From: Kordiimonas pumila
Lineage (GTDB): Bacteria > Pseudomonadota > Alphaproteobacteria > Sphingomonadales > Kordiimonadaceae
Direction: 5' to 3'
Assembly (NCBI RefSeq): GCF_015240255.1
Contig: NZ_CP061205.1
Coordinates: 3,830,501 to 3,894,500 of the forward strand
DNA: 64,000 nt
Below are positions 37,477-44,536 of this stretch, one piece after another. Every line of letters starts with the position of its first letter. Positions within the stretch are counted from its first letter, which is position 1. Position numbers and translations under genes: made by a program. A model generated the notes under the pieces. It saw only the letters and a program-made list of their open reading frames with translations. It made no database searches and had not been told where the DNA came from.

Positions 37477-37667
37477 GCGTCCCGCCGCATGTCCTCAAGC
37501 GACCCTTCCCACTGGAGACTGCCCCGTAACTTACGCAAATCCCTTTGCTCACCGAGGCGCACGATCAGCCGCAGCCCTTCTTCAACGGCAGCTTTCTTGG
37601 TGGCCGATCCCGCCGCCTTCATGGCGGCTTCCATCAATGTGTCATCAATCTCAATATTGGTACGCAT
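37473..37667 (-). CDS. vapB: VapB-family antitoxin
   Basis: 64 aa antitoxin (MRTNIEIDDTLMEAAMKAAG start, the family's ribbon-helix-helix DNA-binding part, then the toxin-binding tail SLQWEGSLEDMRRD). The ATG at 37667 is preferred over an upstream codon at 37748. A 30-base palindrome starts 11 bases upstream and is the likely autoregulatory operator for the VapBC complex. Confidence 0.93.
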   Translation of the reverse strand: MRTNIEIDDTLMEAAMKAAGSATKKAAVEEGLRLIVRLGEQRDLRKLRGSLQWEGSLEDMRRDA

Positions 37668-37677
37668 GGTTTTTCCA

Positions 37678-37707
37678 ATGTGTATAAGGTTTAAACAATA
37701 TACACAT
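37678..37707. promoter_or_regulatory. vapBC operator palindrome
   Basis: Nine-base arms ATGTGTATA / TATACACAT flank a central GTTTAAAC palindrome; the whole 30-base block shares one centre, and 26 of 30 bases are symmetrical. It lies just upstream of vapB. This is the expected place for binding by the RHH antitoxin. Confidence 0.75.
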
Positions 37708-37800
37708 AAATCCTTTCCAAGACAAGCCGTATGGGTGGAACACCGCAAACTTTGCAGGGTTCCTTGTAGAACCGTTACTGCCCATCTCGCCCAGCAGTCC

Positions 37801-37834
37801 AGCCTTCCCGCTCAAGAGTGGGAGGGCTGTTTTT
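37801..37834 (+). terminator. Rho-independent terminator-like hairpin
   Basis: AGCCTTCCCGC pairs with GTGGGAGGGCT (with G-U pairs), a short loop follows, and then TGTTTTTAA. It points along the plus strand, upstream of the DUF6915 gene, where no plus-strand gene precedes it within 700 bases, so it may end read-through antisense to vapBC or act as an attenuator. Confidence 0.6.
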
Positions 37835-37903
37835 AAGGGTGATCATTTGAGGCTTAAGAGCTTGCAGATGATTGCCCTTAAATCCTTATGAAAGGCATAT
37901 CCC

Positions 37904-38263
37904 ATGACCCATACCTATTATCATGCAAAATCATCCGCCAAACTGTTCGGTGGGAAAGCTGAGGACTATCTCGCTATCCATGAGTGGTTTGATGCGACAA
38001 AAGAAAGCTTCTGTGACTTTCGCCACCGGGCGCTCCGGCATCACGCCGAAGGCATCTTTGAGTGCGAGCGCGTCTTCGGTGTCACCATTCCAAACAGTGC
38101 AGGCAAAGACGTTCCAGTGCGCTATATCAGTGAACAACATGTGATGGAAGACTGCGGCGGCCGTGTCCCAAACCTTGCGGACTGGCTGGAGCGGATCACC
38201 CCTGTCCCCTGGATGGCGCACGCCACCAAAGTTGGCCACCGGTCACGGAGGGCAGAACAATGA
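37904..38263 (+). CDS. DUF6915-like protein
   Basis: 119 aa protein with the pattern HEWFDATKESFCDFRHRALRHHAEGIFECERVFG, then PVRYISEQHVMEDCGG and LADWL, as in the DUF6915 family found on plasmids and phages. Its function is unknown. The stop overlaps the start of the next gene (ATGA), so the two are coupled. Confidence 0.75.
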   Translation: MTHTYYHAKSSAKLFGGKAEDYLAIHEWFDATKESFCDFRHRALRHHAEGIFECERVFGVTIPNSAGKDVPVRYISEQHVMEDCGGRVPNLADWLERITPVPWMAHATKVGHRSRRAEQ

Positions 38264-39378
38264 CGGACATACCCCTCGAAACCCGCCTTGCCTCCCTGCC
38301 AGCCAAGGTCGCGGCCCCCTTTGAGGCCTTATGGCAAAGTGGTCACCTTAGTGAGGACCATCTGTCCACCATACTGGATGCAGGTGACCTCTCCAGGAAC
38401 ACACAGCGCCTCCTCGCCTTCGCGGTTGGATATCTATCCTTCGTCATTAAGCGCGTTCCTGTTGGTGACGTCATTACCATGGCAAAGATACAAGGGAGAT
38501 CCATTAACCTTGGCTGGTCAGAAAAACGCTGGCGGTCCGAGCATGACCGCTTGTCGCGCGTAGAGACGCTTAAAACACTGACAGGGGAAAATACCCTCTA
38601 TGATCTCACGGAGTATGAGAAACATCTGCCAACATGTTTTAGCGGGTATCTGATCCACTCCAGCCGGCGTCTCGGTATGGAAGGGCTCAGACAGCGTCAC
38701 TGTGTCGCCAGTTATCATTACCGCGTCAAAGGCGGTACCTGTGCTATTGCGACTGTCTTTGTTGAGAAGCAGCGCTGGACAGTGGAACTGCTCAGAACCG
38801 GGAATGTGGACCACCCCTTGAGGATTGCCCAGATCAAAAGCCGCTTCAACGCCTCTCCTGACCAAAAGATACGCGCGGTCATTCATGAGATACTGGGCAT
38901 CTCGCTCAAGACCTCCTCTCATCAAGTAGAGGTTATTGTACATGGCCACCAGTATAAAGAAAACCTGCGCCGCATTCTGCCTGTCCTCCGCGCAAACGGC
39001 GTGTCAGAAGTATCTGTCCACTTTGACGGGTACGGGGACAGCGGTTCGATTGACAGTATCGTCTATGATCAGGGGAGTTTTGTTCTGGCTGGAGGTGTTA
39101 CCGTCCCCTGTATCAAGTGCGAGCGCAGTTTTGAACACGGTGCCTGGACCCAAGTTATCAGGGAAAACCAGATCCCGTTGAATGAAGCCATTGATGACCT
39201 GACCTACGACTATCTCGAACATACCAATATCGACTGGTATAACAACGAGGGTGGCTTTGGAGAGCTCCTCATCAAGGTGGACGAAGGCACGGTCAGTCTT
39301 GAGATCGAGGTCCGCTATTCGAGGAGCGAGTGTGAGTATCTGGAAACGCTCGATATCGAAACCGGCACGCCCGTTTAA
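38260..39378 (+). CDS. PcfJ-like protein
   Basis: 372 aa. The central part (LIHSSRRLGMEGLRQRHCVASYHYRVKGGTCAI, then RWTVELL and IAQIKSRFN) matches the PcfJ domain of conjugative plasmids. The C-terminal third (from about residue 230) is an unrelated acidic region. The exact role is unknown; PcfJ proteins occur in plasmid transfer regions. It is translationally coupled to the DUF6915 gene. Confidence 0.75.
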   Translation: MTDIPLETRLASLPAKVAAPFEALWQSGHLSEDHLSTILDAGDLSRNTQRLLAFAVGYLSFVIKRVPVGDVITMAKIQGRSINLGWSEKRWRSEHDRLSRVETLKTLTGENTLYDLTEYEKHLPTCFSGYLIHSSRRLGMEGLRQRHCVASYHYRVKGGTCAIATVFVEKQRWTVELLRTGNVDHPLRIAQIKSRFNASPDQKIRAVIHEILGISLKTSSHQVEVIVHGHQYKENLRRILPVLRANGVSEVSVHFDGYGDSGSIDSIVYDQGSFVLAGGVTVPCIKCERSFEHGAWTQVIRENQIPLNEAIDDLTYDYLEHTNIDWYNNEGGFGELLIKVDEGTVSLEIEVRYSRSECEYLETLDIETGTPV

Positions 39379-39413
39379 CCACCACCCTACGCGCAAGAGT
39401 GAAAGCAGAATAA

Positions 39414-39439
39414 CTGTCTGGTGATCTTTAACCAGACAG
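39414..39439. promoter_or_regulatory. Perfect inverted repeat before ssb
   Basis: CTGTCTGGT-N8-ACCAGACAG, nine-base perfect arms, ending 15 bases before the ssb ATG and close to the ribosome site AAAGGA. It could be a transcription operator or an RNA hairpin near the translation start. Confidence 0.55.
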
Positions 39440-39454
39440 AGAAAGGACTGCATC

Positions 39455-39931
39455 ATGCGTGGTATCAACCGAGTAACAATCGCCGGACATCTGGGCCGAG
39501 ACCCGGAGGTCCGGCACACCAAATCAGACACCCTTGCCGTGACCCTGAGCGTCGCAACTTCAGAAAAATGGACAGACCGGGAAAGCGGCGAGGAACGTCA
39601 GGCAACAGAGTGGCACCGGATCGTCATTTTTAATCCGGGTCTCGCGAGCATTGCCGCCGACTATCTCAAGTCCGGGGACAAAGTCTATATTGAGGGGAAG
39701 CTACAAACCCGCAAGTGGACGGATGACGCCGGGCAAGACCGCTATGTGACCGAAGTCGTCCTCCAGCCCTATCGGGGTGTTTTTGAGATGCTCGGCAGCG
39801 CCAGAGGCTGGGACACGGGACCAGAGGCTCCGCCTCCCGGCGATACCCAAAGGCCGGATGACCTATCCGCTCCAAGCGCCCTGAACGGGTCAGCAGCAGA
39901 TCAGCCGCACGGTGACGAGATCCCCTTTTAA
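39455..39931 (+). CDS. ssb: Single-stranded DNA-binding protein
   Basis: Plasmid-type SSB, 158 aa. The OB fold starts GINRVTIAGHLGRDPEVRH and contains SEKWTDRESGEERQATEWHRIV and YIEGKLQTRKWTDDAG. The C-terminal tail ends in DEIPF, the conserved acidic tip that recruits replication proteins. It probably coats transferred or replicating single strands. Confidence 0.95.
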   Translation: MRGINRVTIAGHLGRDPEVRHTKSDTLAVTLSVATSEKWTDRESGEERQATEWHRIVIFNPGLASIAADYLKSGDKVYIEGKLQTRKWTDDAGQDRYVTEVVLQPYRGVFEMLGSARGWDTGPEAPPPGDTQRPDDLSAPSALNGSAADQPHGDEIPF

Positions 39932-40037
39932 GGCTGACGAATACCCTTCCCCCTCCATCAAGCCGGCGTGAACCCTGTCGTTTTTTTCAGGGTGCTCCGG
40001 CTCTTCTTTTTCCACTGATACACAAAAGGATGAACCC

Positions 40038-41063
40038 ATGAGGAGCATATCCGATATCGCTGAAGCCCTACGCGCAAACGCCGAGGCTGTTTGCCGCCAC
40101 TATCTCTCTGAAGGTCGCAAGGTTGGGAACTATTGGACTGTCGGGAACGTTCTGAACGAGCGCGGGGCCAGCCTGCACGTGCGCCTTCAAGGGCCCTTGA
40201 GCGGGCCAAACGCGCGCGGCAAATGGACCGATGAGGCCACCGGTGAGTACGGCGATCTTCTCGATCTGATCAGACACCAGTCTGGGCACGAGGACATACG
40301 GGCTGCAGCCGATGAGGCCCGTACGTTCCTGTCGCTGCCACAAACCGTATCAGCGCGCTCTTCATCTTCGGTGTGCGCTACCAACACGGACGCAGGCGAT
40401 GAGTGGAGACCTTCTTCGGTCATGAGTGCCCGGAAGATCTTCCGCGCCAGCCGTCCCATCAGAGGCACCCTTGCAGAAACCTATCTCGCCTCTCGGTCAA
40501 TTCATGCAAGCAGCGAGAGTGCTCTCAGGTTCCACCCTGCTCTCTACTACAGGGAGAACGGCGTGCACGGCCAGTGTCCGGCGCTCATCGGAAAGATCAG
40601 CGACAAGGATGGCACCTTCACCGGCATCAATCGCATCTGGTTGAGGCGCGACGGTAAAGGCCTTGCTGCCATAGAGAACCCTAAAAAATGCCTCGGTCAC
40701 CTCAGAGGAAACGGGGTCTACTTTGGACGCTCAAAAGAGCTGTTGATTGCAGGCGAAGGCATGGAAACCATCCTGTCCCTTAAAACCGTTCGACCCGATG
40801 TTGCTATGGTTGCAGCCTTGACGGCCAACCATCTGGCAGCGATCAACTTACCAGCGGGCCTGAAGCATCTGGTCATTGCCCGCGATAATGACGTGGCAGG
40901 CCTAAATGCAGCTGGACAGCTCACAGAGCGGGCGCTTATGGAAGGTATCCAATGTAACACCATCGTCTCCCGCTGTGATGATTTTAACACTGACCTCACG
41001 ACCTATGGTCCCTGCTATCTGAAGGAACGCCTTTCTAGCATTTTAGTTTCTCAGGACGGGTAA
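40038..41063 (+). CDS. Toprim-domain primase-like protein
   Basis: 341 aa. The N-terminal part (VCRHYLSEGRKVGNYW, then RGKWTDEATGEYGDLLDLI) is like the DUF7146 type of plasmid/phage primase-helicase proteins. The C-terminal Toprim has Glu in LLIAGEGMETILS and the DxD in LVIARDNDVAGL. A good AAAGGA site precedes the ATG. It may act in plasmid replication or lagging-strand priming after transfer. Confidence 0.85.
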   Translation: MRSISDIAEALRANAEAVCRHYLSEGRKVGNYWTVGNVLNERGASLHVRLQGPLSGPNARGKWTDEATGEYGDLLDLIRHQSGHEDIRAAADEARTFLSLPQTVSARSSSSVCATNTDAGDEWRPSSVMSARKIFRASRPIRGTLAETYLASRSIHASSESALRFHPALYYRENGVHGQCPALIGKISDKDGTFTGINRIWLRRDGKGLAAIENPKKCLGHLRGNGVYFGRSKELLIAGEGMETILSLKTVRPDVAMVAALTANHLAAINLPAGLKHLVIARDNDVAGLNAAGQLTERALMEGIQCNTIVSRCDDFNTDLTTYGPCYLKERLSSILVSQDG

Positions 41064-41452
41064 TTTAGGTCTTTCCTACACATCCCTGTCGGGCACCCTG
41101 CTCTATTACACTAGGATCGCTGCGCTCTCTAAGCTCCACCGAGCCACATAACAGTGTCTCGTCCCATACGGGTAACGATCAGGTGTGAGAGAGTTTCCAC
41201 CTGAGGTCGGGTGCGAAAACACGCCGTGCTAGCCTGACGGTCGTGCCCCGCAACCGGGCAAAGCCCAGTCCTCCACTGCGTTACGGCACAAGGTGCAGGC
41301 CTCTTTTCCCGGCAGGCTCTTCAGCGTTTATTCCGCCCCCTCCCTTCGGGGGAAACTGCGGGGAGGAGGTGAAATTGGTGGAGAGGCATTTGTCTAGACC
41401 GTCGGAACTTTACCCAAGCCGACAGGACAGAGCCATACATATGGAGAGACCC
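41064..41452. other. Gene-free region with possible structured RNA
   Basis: 389 bases with several GC-rich inverted segments, for example GCCC-CGCAACC-GGGC near 41255 and CCCCCTCCCTTCGGGGG near 41337, and no credible gene. The likely start of the next gene is 41453. A leader RNA or plasmid regulatory RNA is possible but not shown. Confidence 0.35.
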
Positions 41453-42349
41453 ATGTTTATAGAGGAAAGCCCCACGGCGAAAGCGATTACCGAGATGACC
41501 CTTTACGGCAAACGCCCCTTCTCGGACGAACTGGATCACCGGCCCTTACCGGATAGTGATGATCTTGCAAACGGTCTATCTGACAGCTTTGATGTGCTCA
41601 CAGGCCTGTTTGCAGATACCCGCCTTGAAGATGACTTGCAGGGTATCCTTTGGGGGTTTGTGAATGTGTTCCAGCGCAAGGTCACGCAGGTCCAAAAAGC
41701 CCTCGACCAGAACGAGGACCAGCAGCGGAAAAGCCAGCGCCAACAAGACGGGTCCGAGGTGAAAAGTGTGGAGCTTGAAGACCTGATCACAGAGGGCCGG
41801 ACCATGCTGGAACAGCGGCAGGTGTTTGAGCTGATGCGCGACGTTGGTAGCGAGCTATTTGAGGCCAAAACCGGCAGCGTCTGGCAACCGCGTGCAGGGT
41901 CAACCGTTAATCACCAGAGCATGACCGCCAGCATGATCACAAGCCGTGACTATCTGAAGGCTAAACGGAAGGCCGAGACGCAGCTCAATGTCCCGGACGG
42001 CACCCTTATTGCTTTTGCGGGCGGTATGGAGTTTGAGGATGTGAATGCCATCTACAGCGCCCTTGATAAGGTGAAAGCGAACAACCCTGATATGGTTCTG
42101 ATGCACGGCGGGGCAAAGAAAGGCGCGGAGCTGATCGCCGCCAAATGGGCCGCGAACCGTCGTGTCACAGCCATCATCTTTGCGCCTGACTGGGAGCGCC
42201 ATAACCGCGCCGCGCCTTTCAAACGCAATGACCTGATGTTGGCGCAAGCCCCCAAGGGCGTGGTGATCTTTCCGGGGTCCGGCATCACCGAAAATCTGGC
42301 AGACAAAGCCCGTGCCCTCAGCATCAAAGTCTTCCGGCCTGTAAAATAA
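41453..42349 (+). CDS. DUF2493-domain (SLOG-like) protein
   Basis: 298 aa, common on alphaproteobacterial plasmids. The N-terminal half is acidic and helical. The C-terminal domain begins PDGTLIAFAGGMEFEDVNAI and contains MHGGAKKGAELIAAKWA, IIFAPDWERHN and VVIFPGSGITENLADKA, as in the Rossmann-like DUF2493/YAcAr family, which may bind nucleotide ligands. The ATG at 41453 has GGAGAG just upstream; longer in-frame starts are less likely. Confidence 0.82.
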   Translation: MFIEESPTAKAITEMTLYGKRPFSDELDHRPLPDSDDLANGLSDSFDVLTGLFADTRLEDDLQGILWGFVNVFQRKVTQVQKALDQNEDQQRKSQRQQDGSEVKSVELEDLITEGRTMLEQRQVFELMRDVGSELFEAKTGSVWQPRAGSTVNHQSMTASMITSRDYLKAKRKAETQLNVPDGTLIAFAGGMEFEDVNAIYSALDKVKANNPDMVLMHGGAKKGAELIAAKWAANRRVTAIIFAPDWERHNRAAPFKRNDLMLAQAPKGVVIFPGSGITENLADKARALSIKVFRPVK

Positions 42350-42375
42350 AAAGCGGGAGATCAAGCCAAAAGGCG

Positions 42376-42412
42376 GCCTCTTTGAGCGGAGACACAGCTC
42401 GTTCAAAGAGGC
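42376..42412 (+). terminator. Hairpin after the DUF2493 gene
   Basis: Ten-base perfect arms GCCTCTTTGA / TCAAAGAGGC with a 17-base loop, 27 bases after the stop codon. It lacks a T-run, so it may stabilise the mRNA end instead of terminating. Confidence 0.45.
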
Positions 42413-42480
42413 TTTGGAGCCCCTAGCCTAGCCGCATCAAAAAAGATTGTTCGCGCCCTCTAAAGTTCTATAGTTACATT

Positions 42481-42882
42481 ATGAAACGCTTCTATAGCCC
42501 GACCCTGATGACCTGTTTTAAAAGCGGCCTGATGCTGGCTCTTGTCGCTGCTATTCCGTCAATCATATTCCTCTATGCAAGCTCCATTCTTGCAACAGGT
42601 ATCGCCGCCATTGCCGCCACCATTTCCTTCTATAATAGCAAGCTGATGCAGGCAGGCTTTCAGGCTATGATGATTCGTTTCTCGTCCTTCTCCACCCTTT
42701 CAGAAACCCTTATCCTCCTCGCTGCCCTGATACTCCATGTCATCCTTTTCGTCTTGATCACAAACCAACTATTAATCCTGGAGAGCGGTTTTGACGCGGC
42801 GCGGGTTCTGGTTGCCACCACCCTTCTGGCCTTCCTGCCCTTCACCGCCTTTGCTCTGTCGCTCCTCGCCAGAAACCGGTAA
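42481..42882 (+). CDS. Small integral membrane protein
   Basis: 133 aa with four hydrophobic segments (LMLALVAAIPSIIFLYASSIL, ATGIAAIAATISFY, LILLAALILHVILFVLI, VATTLLAFLPFTAFALSLL). Unrecognised. TTGTTC-N16-TATAGT (42447-42474) ends six bases before the ATG, and no ribosome site is present, so this may be another leaderless mRNA. Confidence 0.65.
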   Translation: MKRFYSPTLMTCFKSGLMLALVAAIPSIIFLYASSILATGIAAIAATISFYNSKLMQAGFQAMMIRFSSFSTLSETLILLAALILHVILFVLITNQLLILESGFDAARVLVATTLLAFLPFTAFALSLLARNR

Positions 42883-42894
42883 AACAAACAGCCA

Positions 42895-43599
42895 TCAGTC
42901 GCACCCAGTACGGCGGCGCTGCTTCTCTACAAGTGGCCCCGCTTGCCTCTCGGCCTCAAACCCTTTGCGCACATGTATTTTAACAATCTCGATCAATTGT
43001 GCCTTGTGTCCAGTCTCCAGAGCATCAATGATAACCGCATGTTCACAGACCGCCAGAAAGGCTTCGTCAAGCGCGTCATAACTCTCGTGGACATAGGAGG
43101 ACGCATCCCGGTAAAGCACATCAAACATGCGCCCAAGCGGCCCCCGGTTGACGGTTTCCATCAGATACTCATGAAACCGCCTGTTGATCAAAATGGCTTC
43201 CCGTAAATCACCTGCATCAATGGCGGCGAGCATATCCCGGTTCATCGCCTTCAACCGCATAATGAGAGGCTTTGACACCCGCTTCAGTATCTTCTTGGTT
43301 ACATAGGTTTCAAGGAGGATTTTAAGTTCAATGGCCTGCTGCCTCACCGCGTCCGTATAGGGCGTCACAACATAGTCACCCGTGAGGTCACTTTCAGAAA
43401 ACTCAATATAGCCACTGTCCAACAGAAACTTGAGGACCCGCCGGGCAACCCCACGCCCGACACCGTAGAGTTTGCCAAACTTTCTCTGTGAGAGTGACTC
43501 ACCGGGTGCCAAAATGCCGCTTTCTATATCGGCAACCACCCGTGCAGGAAGAGGATCGAAGCTAGCCAAGGCATACACCTGAAGGTGCCGTTCTGGCAC
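42895..43599 (-). CDS. GntR-family regulator with FCD-like domain
   Basis: 234 aa repressor. Winged helix (LARVVADIESGILAPGESLSQRKFGKLYGVGRGVARRVLKFLLDSGYIE), then a helical C-terminal effector domain (AIELKILLETYVTKKIL, INRRFHEYLM, EHAVIIDALETG). It starts with GTG at 43599 if the full frame is used, and an inverted repeat covers that start. It is convergent with the small membrane protein and downstream of the 70 aa gene. It may control plasmid transfer or accessory genes. Confidence 0.82.
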   Translation of the reverse strand: MPERHLQVYALASFDPLPARVVADIESGILAPGESLSQRKFGKLYGVGRGVARRVLKFLLDSGYIEFSESDLTGDYVVTPYTDAVRQQAIELKILLETYVTKKILKRVSKPLIMRLKAMNRDMLAAIDAGDLREAILINRRFHEYLMETVNRGPLGRMFDVLYRDASSYVHESYDALDEAFLAVCEHAVIIDALETGHKAQLIEIVKIHVRKGFEAERQAGPLVEKQRRRTGCD

Positions 43600-43601
43600 C
43601 T
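43583..43601. promoter_or_regulatory. Inverted repeat over the gntR start codon
   Basis: AGGTGCC-GTTCT-GGCACCT, perfect seven-base arms, overlapping the first codons of the GntR gene. It could be an autoregulatory operator or a hairpin that limits translation. Confidence 0.45.
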
Positions 43602-43615
43602 CATGAATATGTCAT

Positions 43616-43828
43616 TCAGGATAGGCGGTTGAGGGCTTCTTGGACCCCGACAGCAGCAACAGCCTCCGCAAGCCTAGCCATCAGTTTGGGGTCGATCCCG
43701 TCCCCAACTTTCTCAACAAAGGGGCTGCCATATTTGATGGCCGTTTCCTTTTTATGCACTCTGATTTTTTCACTGAGGAGCGCCTGCTGGCGTTCCAGTT
43801 TCTCTAAGTTTACCGTTTTGGTGCCCAT
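43616..43828 (-). CDS. Small hypothetical protein, 70 aa
   Basis: Charged, helical protein (NLEKLERQQALLSEKIRVHKKE, then KLMARLAEAVAAVGVQEALNRL). GGATGGAG lies just upstream of the ATG. It is 16 bases upstream of the gntR gene on the same strand. It resembles small accessory proteins of mobilisation regions, but I cannot name a family. Confidence 0.6.
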   Translation of the reverse strand: MGTKTVNLEKLERQQALLSEKIRVHKKETAIKYGSPFVEKVGDGIDPKLMARLAEAVAAVGVQEALNRLS

Positions 43829-43989
43829 CGCTCATCTCCATCCTATGTTTAATTCCTCCCCACGAGTTACTCAGGTCTTAAACTTGACGATGGCCCTGAA
43901 AGCGTCATGCACCACCATAATAAGAAACATACGCAAGCGTCAAGACGCCAGCGAAATCGAGGGACACACCTGATGCACCAACTGCGGCC

Positions 43990-44150
43990 TTAAAATATGT
44001 TGATATTCCAAGTATTTAACAGTCATACATTGTATACGCTCCGTAAACAGCCGCATACGCCGTAAACGGTCATCCCAAAAACCCGAATACAATCAATGGT
44101 AAACATTGTTTACCCGTAAACATTTGTGTATGCCCTTGTCATACAGCCAG
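43990..44150. other. Candidate origin of transfer (oriT) and RHH operator region
   Basis: AT-rich, gene-free DNA directly before the RHH-coupling protein-relaxase operon. It has GTAAAC at 44043, 44062, 44099 and 44116, an inverted repeat GGTAAAC-ATT-GTTTACC at 44098-44114, and TATAC/CATACG-type short repeats. A MobF oriT is usually located just upstream of the accessory DNA-binding protein, so this is the best place. The nick site is not identified. Confidence 0.5.
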
Positions 44151-44152
44151 AG

Positions 44153-44536
44153 ATGTGGCCTAATAAGGATCGCTCGAATCGAACTCTGCTGGCAGAAAGT
44201 GCCAGCCCCATGTTACACACAATCTCGCTCCGAATTCCCTCAACGCTTTCGCACGAACTTGAGGAACTTGCCGCTCGAAGAAACCTGACAGTTTCAGCTT
44301 TGATGCGTGACATATTGCTCGAATACACAGGGCATAAGAGCAGTGACTTCAAGGACATTCACGAGCGACTTCAGGTCGCACTCAACCTTTCCATCAAAAC
44401 CCTCTACCTGGTTCGCTTTCTTGCAGCAGGAGTAGATGAGGAAGCCGCCGATGAAATACTCAGAGAGGCAGAAAACTATTTCGTGAAAATCGGTCTGGAT
44501 AATTCTCAAGTAGAGACTGAGAACGATCATGGCTAA
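44153..44536 (+). CDS. Ribbon-helix-helix relaxosome accessory protein
   Basis: 127 aa from the ATG at 44153; an internal ATG at 44210 or a GTG at 44126 are other options, and none has a strong ribosome site. The RHH domain is HTISLRIPSTLSHELEELAARRNLTVSALMRDILL. A helical tail follows (DEEAADEILREAENYFVKIG). It lies between the candidate oriT and the coupling protein and overlaps the latter by eight bases, which fits a TraY/MobC-like DNA-bending role. Confidence 0.78.
   Translation: MWPNKDRSNRTLLAESASPMLHTISLRIPSTLSHELEELAARRNLTVSALMRDILLEYTGHKSSDFKDIHERLQVALNLSIKTLYLVRFLAAGVDEEAADEILREAENYFVKIGLDNSQVETENDHG

Noticed and set aside
41064-41452. Cobalamin-type riboswitch or self-cleaving ribozyme
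   Set aside because: The conserved core motifs of these RNAs were not found; only unspecific inverted repeats are visible.
43616-43828. Assignment of the 70 aa protein as conjugal transfer protein TraD/TraC
   Set aside because: Length and location fit, but sequence motifs do not allow a firm name.
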